This document shows, piece after piece, positions 44,486 to 55,100 of a stretch of 64,000 nucleotides of DNA. The notes under the pieces were generated by a model that worked only from the letters and a program-made list of their open reading frames with translations, ran no database searches and was not told the DNA's origin. The stretch's first letter is position 1, and each line of letters starts with the position of its first letter. This stretch comes from Maricaulis parjimensis (lineage in GTDB: Bacteria > Pseudomonadota > Alphaproteobacteria > Caulobacterales > Maricaulaceae). The translations under genes and the position numbers were made by a program. Location of the stretch: NCBI RefSeq assembly GCF_016817355.1, contig NZ_JADOTT010000004.1, positions 62,001-126,000 of the forward strand, given 5' to 3'.

Positions 44486-46080
44486 GCACCGGTCCATCCC
44501 ACTGTCCGCCGCACTTCCGCTTCCGACGTTTCGCCCTGCGCAACGCGATCGCGTCCCTCATCCAGCATGGGGCGATAGCCCTGCCGTTTCAGCGTTTCGC
44601 GAAGACGCGCCTCATCGAGTCCGGTTTGTATGTCCTGTCTGACGCGCTCATCAACAGCGAACCCTTCGGCCAGGGCCAGCCGCCCGCGATAGCCGTCATG
44701 CCCGCACGCCGCACATCCCTCGCCCCGGCAATCCGGACACAGTCGCCGGACAAGCCGTTGGGCAAAGACCGCCGACAAGGTCGAAGCGACCAGATAGTCC
44801 TCGATCCCCATATCCATGAGGCGCACGATCGCCGACGGGGCGTCATTGGTATGGATCGTGGACAGGACGAGATGGCCCGTCATGGCTGCCTGGACGGCGG
44901 TCCGGGCGGTTTCCGCATCACGGATTTCACCCACCATGACGACATCCGGATCATGACGGAGGAAGGATCGCAGAGCGCTGGCAAAGGTCACGCCGATGGC
45001 GGCATTGGTCTGGGACTGGGCAATCCCGGACAGCCGGTATTCAATCGGATCTTCAATGGTCAGGATCTTGCGGTGGCCATCCGCGAGCTCACGCAGGAAG
45101 GCATAGAGTGTCGTGGTCTTGCCACTGCCCGTCGGCCCCGTGACGAGCACCAGGCCATGCGGCTTGGCGATGGCCTGGCGTGCCACGCTCAGCACTTGGC
45201 CTGAAAACCCCAGATGTTCCAGATCCCGAAGACTGGCCTCGGGGTCCAGCAGGCGAACGACAAGGCTTTCCCCGTGCTGGGACGGAATGACCGACACACG
45301 CAGATCCACGCTTCGCCCCGCAACAGGAATGGATATCCGGCCATCCTGCGGCCGGCGTCTCTCAGCGATATCAAGGTCGGCCAACACTTTGACCCGGGAA
45401 ACAAAGGCGAGCGCCTGGGGCAAGGCGAGCTTTTCACGCGGCCGCAAGACGCCATCAATCCGCAAGCGGACCTCCGCATCGCGACTCCCCGGCTCGATAT
45501 GGATATCAGAGGCCCCGGCCTCCACCGCGCTGGCGATGGTGGAATTCACCAGCCGGATAATCGGTTCGGCACTGGCGATGTCCCGCAACCGGTCCGTATC
45601 CGCCGACACATCCGGCACGTCGATCGCGGTCACGGAACCCGAACTCTTCTGGTTTTCCAGAGCCTGTTCGAGCAACTGATTGAAACGGCTGGCCGTGACC
45701 ACGACCGGGTCCACCGCCGCCTGCAGCGCAAATCCCAGCCCCGCCAGCCCGGCGGCGTTTTCAGGATCCACCATGGCAATCCGGATGGATGTGTCAGTTC
45801 GTGAAACGGGTATGACACGCTCCCGACGGACAAAATCCGGGTTCAGGCAATCCGGCAGCGTGACGAACTCATCGTCCAATTCCCCTTGCCAGACCGAAAT
45901 GCCGTGCTTGCCGGCAAAACATTCTGCCAGGATCGACTCCGTGACCAGCCCCAGTTGGGTCAGGATGTGGTCGAGCGGTTCATGTGTCCGGCGCAGGACT
46001 TCCGCCGCATGCCCCGCATCCGCCGGTGACAGGACACCGTCGTTTTGCAGATCGTGAAGTCGGGCCAGGTCATGGGACAT
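44482..46080 (-). CDS. gspE: Type II secretion ATPase GspE
   Basis: Cytoplasmic hexameric ATPase driving pseudopilus assembly, 532 residues. N-terminal domains to about 150; ATPase core with Walker A GPTGSGKT (315-322), Asp box IEDPIEYRL, Walker B PDVVMVGEIRDAE (378-390) and His box GHLVLSTIHTNDA. The zinc-binding CxxC-x4-CxxC is at C448, C451, C456 and C459. These features separate it from PilB-like proteins. It opens the gsp operon; no gspA, gspB, gspN or prepilin peptidase gene is in the window. Confidence 0.95.
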   Translation of the reverse strand: MSHDLARLHDLQNDGVLSPADAGHAAEVLRRTHEPLDHILTQLGLVTESILAECFAGKHGISVWQGELDDEFVTLPDCLNPDFVRRERVIPVSRTDTSIRIAMVDPENAAGLAGLGFALQAAVDPVVVTASRFNQLLEQALENQKSSGSVTAIDVPDVSADTDRLRDIASAEPIIRLVNSTIASAVEAGASDIHIEPGSRDAEVRLRIDGVLRPREKLALPQALAFVSRVKVLADLDIAERRRPQDGRISIPVAGRSVDLRVSVIPSQHGESLVVRLLDPEASLRDLEHLGFSGQVLSVARQAIAKPHGLVLVTGPTGSGKTTTLYAFLRELADGHRKILTIEDPIEYRLSGIAQSQTNAAIGVTFASALRSFLRHDPDVVMVGEIRDAETARTAVQAAMTGHLVLSTIHTNDAPSAIVRLMDMGIEDYLVASTLSAVFAQRLVRRLCPDCRGEGCAACGHDGYRGRLALAEGFAVDERVRQDIQTGLDEARLRETLKRQGYRPMLDEGRDRVAQGETSEAEVRRTVGWTGA

Positions 46081-46132
46081 GAGAGCAATCTAACCGAGTT
46101 CGCAAAATGTGCACGCCCGGCCTGACGAGCGA

Positions 46133-46163
46133 CCCTGTCCGTACGCAGTTGGCACGGACAGGG
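46133..46163 (-). terminator. Hairpin after the giant surface-protein gene
   Basis: CCCTGTCCGT / ACGGACAGGG, perfect 10-bp stem with an 11-base loop, 13 bases past the stop of the 3197-residue protein. No T-tract follows on the minus strand, so it may attenuate or protect the mRNA rather than fully stop transcription into gspE. Confidence 0.55.
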
Positions 46164-46176
46164 CCGGTTCGCCGGT

Positions 46177-49100
46177 CTATTGCAGGCTGAGCGGCAAACG
46201 GACCCGGATCATGGCGCTGTTCGCCTCGAACTCGCCCTCACCCAGGCCGAGAATTGAAATCTCGCCGGAGATCAGACCGCCATTACCCAGCTGGGCATTG
46301 ACGCCGAGACGCGCATCGCCCCGCATGAAGCCGAGCGATTGCAGCTGGCCACTCAGATTGAACACGTCCGCATCGTCATAATCATAGACAACGTTGAGGT
46401 GGACATAGGGTTCCACATAGGACCCATCGGCACCATTGAAGCGGTAGGCGATCTCCGGACCGACATTCAGGCGACCGATCGTCAGGTCCTGACTGGGAAT
46501 GTAGATGCCCAGAGTGTCGGTATAGGCGTCCTGGGTTTCAGAGAAATAGGCCAGGCCAATCTCGGGCGAAAGCCGCCAATTGCCCCGTGTCAGATCGCCG
46601 GTGAGATGGGATTCAAACAGGAAGCGCGTGGTTTCAAACGCATCCGTGTAAAGCCCGATCGGGTTTACCGTATTGTCCGATTGCCCCCAGGCAGCCCGCA
46701 CATCCAGATAGGCCATCTCGTTGAGACGGGCGACCATGTAGGGGCCAACCATCCAGCCATCCCCCTCAACCCGGCTGCGCCATTCTCCGGTCGTCGTGGC
46801 GGCATGGTCGAACTGGACCAGTACACCAACCAGGATGTTCTCCGACGCCATGGCATCGACACCCAGATAGTAGAGACCGAAATCGGTATCAGAATTCAGG
46901 CCGGCCCGGTTGTCATTGATGCTGGAGAAGCTCGCCTGCATCCAGACATCAACACTGGTCAGACCCGACTGCCCGGCCAGTGAGAATTGCTGATGTCCCG
47001 GGGCCTGCGGATTGTTGGCCTCCGTGGCCTGGCGGATCGCGCTCAGGCTGGTGGAAAGATCCGCGGTGAACCGGCCATCACGGAAATCGGCGGCGAAGCG
47101 GGTCGGTGTTGCACCAGCCCGGTCACCCCGCATCCGTGTCGACACATCCGGACCATTCGTCAGGATCAGGTCGGCCCGAGCCGCCATGAAGCTGCGAATG
47201 GCCGACAGGGTGATGCCACGGATGAAGTCCTCATTCCGGCGGTTGGCGAAGGTGCAGACGATTTCTTCCTCGGCATCGAGGTCGATCGTCACCATGCCAT
47301 TGTCCAGATCCACAACCGATCCGCCATCCGTGTCACCGGAACAGCTGATCGAGGCCAGATCCCAGCCTTCCGACGCCAGCTGGGTCAGCTCATAGCTGCC
47401 CCGCTCGATTGTCAGGGTGGACGAGGAGGCCGTGCCACCGGACGTGCTCAGGCTCAATCCGTTCAGACCGTCCAAAGTCGAGGCATAGTTGAACTGCCCT
47501 TCCCCGGCCTCCATCGGCGCCGTGGTTGCGACAATGGTCAGATTACCCTCGCGCGGCTCCAAGGTGACTGTGACCGGGATGGCCAGCGTGGTCAGGGTTT
47601 CCGCGCCCGCATAATCCTTGTTGGACGAACCGCTGGCGGTTTCCGTGATCGTGATCGTAGCCGTGTAGGTCCCCGGATCGAGATCCAGCACCGCATCGGT
47701 GAATTCGATCGTGAACTCCAGGGAGCCCTCGGCCGGAATGGCACCGGATGTCGGGTCGATGGTCAGCCAGTCGACATCCGTCGAGGCGGTGAAGAAGAAG
47801 GCCTCGCCGCCGACATTATCGAGGCTGAAGCTCACTGTTTCGGTGGTCGGATCATCGGTTTCAACCGGCAATTCGATCGTCACTTCCGGAATCGTCGTCT
47901 CGTCAATGTCCGGATCGGCCAGGGTCTGGAAGTCACAGCTCACCGCGTCCGACGGCGTCAGTGTCACGGACACGCTGCCGGCCGCGACATCAACCGTCGT
48001 CGTACCGCCGGTACAGACGATGTCCTGCAGGGTGAAACCGTCCGTGGCCGACACGGCAAAGGCGTAAGTGCCTTCAACCAGGTCATCAAAGAATTCAGAT
48101 CCCGTCTGGCTGGACGTGTCCACCGTGAACGCACCCAGATCACCGGTGAAGGCAAAACTGCCGTCGATCGCACCGTCAATCGTTTCCACGACCTCGATCG
48201 AGCCACGACGCATCTCAATGGAGAAGACATCGGCAAAGGTCGCATCCGGCGAAGTATTACCGGCTGCATCCATGGCGCCGCTGACCGTGACATCAACGTC
48301 GGCGACACTGGCCCCCTCATCGCTGATCGAGAATGTGGCGGTATAGACCGTGTCGCCGTCAGAGAAGACACCGGACACAAAACTCAGCGTGTCCGAAATA
48401 CCCGGATCAAACGCGAACTCGGGCGCTTCGTCCGGATCCATGGCTTCGGAGAAACCGACGGTGATGGTGAGGTTCCCGCCAACATCTTCAAGGCGGAGAT
48501 CCGTATCGGACATCACGAGACTATCGGCTGTCGGCAGACTGATATCAGCCTCGACGGAGAATTGATCCGCCGCCGTATTGCCATTGCCAGCATCGTCAGA
48601 GGCCGCATCCGCCGCAACATCCACCGTAACACTGCCATCGGCGGACGGCGTGATCGTAGCGGTATAGCTGTCACCGGATCCGGCAAGGTCTGAGGCCGCA
48701 CCATTACCGACGCTGATATCGGCCAGGGCAAAGCCCGTGACCTCTTCAGAGAAGGTGAAGCTGGCCGTGAAAGCGCCCGTCTGAATGTCGGAGGGACCAG
48801 AAATGACGAGCGCCGGCGTGGTGATATCCGCATCAACCGAGAACTGGCTGGCGGCGGTATTGCCATTACCGGCGTCGTCCGTTGCCGCATCGGCCGCCAC
48901 ATCCAGCGTCACGCTGCCATCACCAGACGGCGTAATCGTGGCGGTATAGGTGTCACCGGAACCCGCAAAGGCAGAGGCCGCACCATTGTTGACGCTGATA
49001 TCAGCCAGGGCAAAACCCGTGACGTCTTCAGAGAAGGTGAAGGTCGCCGTGAAAGCAGCGATTTGGGCTGCCGAAGGTCCGGTAATTGTCAAACTGGGTG

Positions 49101-52100
49101 CTGTGACATCGGCCTCGACGGAGAACTGGGTCGCGGCGGTATTGCCATTACCGGCATCATCCGAAGCCGAATCTGCAGCGACATCGACCGTGACAGTCCC
49201 ATCGGCCGTCGGCGTGATCGTGGCCGTATAGGCATCGCCGGTACCGGACAGCCCCGACGCCACGCCATTGCCGACAGAGATGTCCGCCAGGGCAAACCCG
49301 GTGACATCTTCGGAGAAGGTGAAGGTGGCGGTGAAGGCACCCGTTTGCGTACCGGAGGGGCCGTTGATCGCCACGCCCGGCGCGGTGATGTCGGCCTCAA
49401 CCGTGTACTGGGATGCGGCCGCATTGCCATTGCCTGCCGTGTCAACGACGACATTCGACGGCACATCGATTGTTACAGCGCCATCAGCCGCCGGCGTAAC
49501 CGTGGCGGTATAAGTGTCACCTGAGCCCGACAGGGATGACACACTGGCATTGCCCACGCTGATATCTGCCAGGGCAAAACCCGTGACGGCTTCGGAGAAG
49601 GTGAAGGTGGCCGTGAAAGCCCCTGTCTGCGCAGCGCTGGGACCAGAAATCGTCAGGCTCGGAGCCGTGAGGTCAGCATTGACCGAGAACTGACTAGCGG
49701 CAGATGTTCCATTGCCGGCGTCATCAGTCGCCACATCTGCCGCGACATTAACGGTGACCGATCCATCTGCCGCAGGTGTAATCGTTGCTGTGTAGGTATC
49801 GCCAGAGCCAGCAAAGGCAGAAGCCGCACCATTTCCAACCGTGATATCCGCTAGGGCGAAACCTGTGACAACTTCAGAGAACGTGAAGGTCGCCGTAAAG
49901 GCGCCGGCTTGCGTTGTCGACGGCCCCGTGACCGTGACACTCGGCGAGGTGATGTCGGCCTCAACGGAGAATTGGGTGGCGACCGTGTTGCCATTGCCCG
50001 CATCATCCGACGCACTGTCGGCGGCGAGATCGACCGTGACCGCGCCATCCGCCGCTGGCGTGATGGTGGCGGTGTAAGTATCGCCAGAGCCCGCCAGCCC
50101 GGAAGCTGTTGCATTGCCGGTACTGATATCGGCGAGCGCGAAGCCCGTCACATCTTCAGAGAAGGTGAAGGTCGCTGTGAAAGCCCCGGTCTGAGTGGCA
50201 GACGGGCCGGTGATCGTCACCGTCGGAGCCGTGATGTCCGCTTCCAGCGTGAACTGGCTGGCAGCCTGGTTTCCATTACCCGCATCATCCGTCGCGGCAT
50301 CGGCGGCCACATCCACCGTCACTGTCCCGTCAGCCGACGGAGTGATCGTGGCGGTGTAACTGTCTCCAGAGCCAGCGAAGCCGGATGCGACACCATTCCC
50401 CACGGAAATGTCGGCCAAGTCAAACCCGGTCACATCTTCCGAGAAGGTGAAAGTCGCCGTGAAGGCACCGGTCTGTGCCGCAGACGGTCCAGTGATGGCC
50501 AGGGTCGGCAGAGTGATATCCGCATCGACCGAGAACTGGGTGGCAGCGGTATTGCCATTGCCGGCATCATCCGTCGCGACATCCGCCGCAACATCCACCG
50601 TCACGGACCCGTCCGCTGCAGGCGTGATATCCGCCGTATACGTGTCCCCCGACCCCGCAAAGGACGAAGCCGAGCCATTGCCCACACTGATGTCCGCGAG
50701 GGCGAAACCGGTCACATCTTCCGAGAAGGTGAAGGTGACGGAGAACACACCGGTCTGGCTGGCACTCGGGCCGCTGATCGACACACTCGGCGGATCCAGG
50801 TCGGCTTCCACGCTGAACTGGGTTGCCGCCGTATTGCCATTGCCGGCTTCGTCATTGGCACCATCGGCACCGATATCGACGGTCACCGTGCCCGAGGCAC
50901 TCGGTGTGATGGTCGCCGTATAGTCACCGCCGGACCCTGAGAGCCCGGACGCCGATCCATTGCCCACCGAGATATCCGCCAGGGCAAAGCCCGTCACATC
51001 CTCGGAGAAGCTTATGGTCACGACGAAAGCACCGGTTTGTGCCCCGGACGGACCGAAAATGCCCACCGTCGGTGCCGTCAGGTCAGCCTCCACAGAGAAC
51101 TGGGTCGCGGCCGTATTGCCATTGCCGGCAGCATCCGCCGTGACATCCGCCAGGACGTCCACTGCGACACTGCCATCACTGGCCGGCGTGACCGTCACGC
51201 TATAGGTGTCGCCGGAACCGGAGAAGGCGGACAGGCTGGCATTGGTGACCGAGACGTCAGCCACGGTGAAACCGGTCACATCCTCGCTGAAGGTGAAGGT
51301 GACCGAGAAGGCCCCATTCTGCACACTCGAAGGCCCCGAAATCGTGACGCCCGGCGCCGTGACATCCGCGTCCACAGAGAATTGCGTGGCCGCCGTATTG
51401 CCATTGCCGGCATCATCCGTCGCCGCATCTGCCGCCACGTCAATGGTCACAGTCCCGTCAGCTGCAGGCGTGATGGTGGCCGTATAGGTATCGCCGGAAC
51501 CCGCCAGGGCAGAGGCCGAACCATTACCGACACTGATATCGGCCAAGGCAAAGCCCGTGACACTTTCAGAGAACGTGAAAGTCGCCGTGAACGCCCCGGT
51601 CTGCGTCAAAGACGGGCCGGTGATGGCCAATGTTGGTGCCGTGATATCGGCCTCGACCGAGAATTGCGTCGCCGCCGTACTGCCATTGCCCGCGTCATCA
51701 GTGGCCGCATCTGCCGCCACATCCACCGTGACGGACCCGTCCGCAGCGGGTGTGATGGTGGCGGTATAGCTGTCGCCCGAACCCGCGAAGGCGGACGCCG
51801 AACCATTGCCCACTGAAATGTCCGCCAGAGCGAAACCCGTCACGTCTTCAGAGAATGTGAAAGTGGCCGTGAACGCACCGGTCTGAGTGGCGGACGGGCC
51901 TGAAATGGTGACCGTCGGAGCCGTCTGGTCCAGCGTGGCCGTATCCGTCTCTGGTCCGGCGGAATTGCTGGAAGCATCCTCCAGAGTGACCGAGAGGGTC
52001 AGCGTGCCATCGCCCAGGCCGGACACATCGATACCACTGATCTGTTCGCCGGCACTGGCGACGGTGCCAGACCCTGTGACGGCAGAACCCCCACCGGAAC

Positions 52101-55100
52101 TGGAAATCGAGAAGTCATAGCTCGCGCCGACTTCCGCACCCGTGAAGGTGAAACTGGTCGAACCCGCTTCGGCGGCATTGATCGTGCTGTCATCGAACGC
52201 CACGGAGAAAGCGGCCGGCGGCGTGATATCCAGCCCCTCACCTTCCACATCGAAGGTGAACGGCGCTTCGTCCAGATCATCATTGGCAATCGAGACCGTC
52301 GCGGTACGACTGCCCGTCCCGCTCGGATCAAAGGTGATCTCGAACGTCGTGCTGCCACCGGACGCGGCCACCGTGGTGGCTGGCTGCGAGGTCACCGTGA
52401 AGTCAGCCGCATTTGTACCGCTGACGCTGACGGCATCGCTGCCCAGGGTCAGCAGGCCGTCACCGCTATTGGCGATGGTGAAGGTCTGGGCTTCCGATCC
52501 GGAATCCTCGTTATAGCTGCCGAACAGCGTCCCATCGGTCGCGACCGGCGTGCTGTCACCATCGCTGATATCATTGCCTTCGCCGGATACCGCGATTTCC
52601 GGGGTGGTTGCGAAACCGGTGACCGCAAACTCATAGCGCTGCTCGTCCGGGTCATCAGTACCAAAGGCGATCGTGGTTGCGGAAACCGTGCCGGTCGAAC
52701 TCGGCGTGTAGGACACGACAAAGCTGGACGTGGAACCTGCCGTGATTGTGGTACTGGGCTGGCTGGTGATGGTGAAATCCGAAGACCCGAACACATCCAC
52801 CGTCGTGCTGCCGACGCTTTGACCGGAAACCTCGATCGGCGCGGGCGACAGGGTCATGGTCGTGGTGCCGGTATTCTCGATAACAAAGGTCTGAGTAACC
52901 GTGTCGCCGACTTGCACCGTTCCGAAATCGGTTCCGTCCGCGGCTGCAGGCGCACTGTCGCCGTCCACGATATCAATGCCATTGCCGGTGAGATTGGCCT
53001 CGATACCCCCCGTCCCTTCTGCCTGGATGGCGAACTCGAACGGATTCTCGTCCGCATCGTCACTGGCGATACTCACCGTGGCATTCCGCGCACCCACAAC
53101 AGTTGGCGTGTAGGTGATCACGAAAGTCGTCGTCGCGGACGCTGCCAGGCTTGTCGCCGGCTGTGTCGTCACCTCGAACTGGCTCTCTGTCTGAATCAGG
53201 CTGACCGCGTCGGTGCCCAGGGTCAGAGTGTCGTCACCAGTATTAGTGATGGTGAAGGTCCGGGTCTGGGTAGAACCCAGATCCACCGAGCCAAAGTCCG
53301 TGTGATCCGTCGTCGTGGCCGTAACATCATTGTCCGAAATATTGACCGAATTGCCCGATACGGCGATCTCCGGCCCGGTCGAACCGATACCGCGGATCGC
53401 GAATGTGAACGGGTCTTCGTCCGCATCATCGGACGCGATGGACACGGTCGCATCATCGGTCGCGGATGTTGTGGGGTCATAAGAAATCTGCAGGTCGAAA
53501 GTGCCGCCCGGCGCAAGCGTAGTGGGCTGGCTGACCACGGAGAATTCCGACGCATCCGTGCCGCTCAGCGTCACCGGAGTGCCACCGGTGAAGGTCAGCG
53601 TCCCGGAGCCCGAATTGGTGATGACGAATGTCTTCACCAGCGTGCTGCCGGATGTGCCGACGGTGCCGAAATGCGTACCATCATTCAGGTCCGCCGTTGT
53701 CGCACCCGAGGTGATGTCTGTTCCGGCCCCTGTCACGTCGATTTCAGGTTCCGCTGCGACGGCCGTCAACGAGATCACGTTGGAAGCCGTGTTGATATTC
53801 ATGTCGGCGTCTTCTACGGTACCCGCCGGCAGCTGGATGGTCAGCGCACCCGTGGCTGAAGCCGTGGCATCGAATGTGTAGGCATTCTCCCCCGTGACCG
53901 CCGCAAGATTGCTCAACACAGCATTGAGGACATCAAAATCCGCGAGCTCGAACCCTGTGACAGCTTCCGAAAAACGGATGGTCACCGAGAAAGCCTCGCC
54001 CACGCCCGGCGAGGTCGTGTCGGTCGACAGGGTTACACCCGGAACGAGATTGTTCACGGAGAAACTGTCACTGGCACCGCTTTCGGTGAAGGCTGCAGCG
54101 CCACCGCCATCATCGGAGAAACCTGTCAGATCGCTGGTGGTATTCGTGTAGAAACCGGCTGACGCGCCTTCGGGCACGGTCAGGGTGACCGAGAAGGTAC
54201 AGCTCTCCCCATCGGCCAGATTGCCACCCGTAAAGGTCAGCGAACTGGTGCCGGTCAGGCTGGAGCCTACGCCACACGGTGCCGTCGGCAAATCTCCGGT
54301 CACGGCCAGACCGCTGAGCACGGCATCCAGATCATCCGTGAAGGCCGCCGAGCTGAGATCCGTGCCCTCTTCCGGCACAATATGGAATTCCAGGTCGATC
54401 TCATCGCCCGGATTCACCTGGTCGGCGGAGAAGGTCTTTGTGAAAACAAGCGGCGAGCCGGCGCCTTCAGCGCCGGAAACCTGCAGCGAGGCACTGGTGG
54501 CCGGGCCGCTGATCCCATTGCCATCCAGCGAGTAGGACCAAGAACTCAGACCCAGCACATAAGTTCCACTACTGGTTCCGCCGGGGATGGTCGTATCCAC
54601 ATCAAAGGTACAGCTGGAATTTGCCGCCAGGTTCATGCCGGAAAGGGCCAAATAGCCATCCGCATTGGACAGGCTGGCACCGGAACCGGTACCGCAAGGT
54701 TCGGCTGGCGTAGAGGCCAGGCTCATAGTCAGGCCGGAGACGAAATCGCTGGCGAAAAAGTTAAAACTGCCGCCGGTCAGGGCCGCCGTCGCGTTGTCAT
54801 TTTCAACGGTGAAGCGGACAACGAATGATCCACCCGGATCCACGGGATTGGTCAGAACCTGCATCGACAGTGTGGCCAGGGTGAGAATTTCCACCGTGGC
54901 CGACGCCGTATCCGTGTTCGAGTTTCCAACCTGATCGTCGGCCACCCCTGTGGGGATATCAATGATCAGCGTCCCGGGACCATCCGGGGTGATGGTGACG
55001 ACATACCGCCGCGCATCGGTGCCACCCGCCTCACCGACAACCGGGTCAAAGCTTGTCACACTACCATTCGTGACGCTGATATCACCCGATACGAAGTTCT

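Noticed and set aside
46987-48693. Long plus-strand open frame of 568 codons
   Set aside because: It runs antisense to the giant surface-protein gene, has an Arg/Gly/Asp-rich composition with no family motif, and is explained by the codon pattern of the gene beneath it.
49909-50940. Plus-strand open frame across the 282-bp repeats, with repeated Arg-rich segments
   Set aside because: Its periodicity is only the antisense shadow of the Ig-like repeats.
48541-51924. Possible CRISPR array, because of regular repeats
   Set aside because: Repeat period is 282 bp, in frame, protein-coding and without short direct repeats separated by unique spacers.
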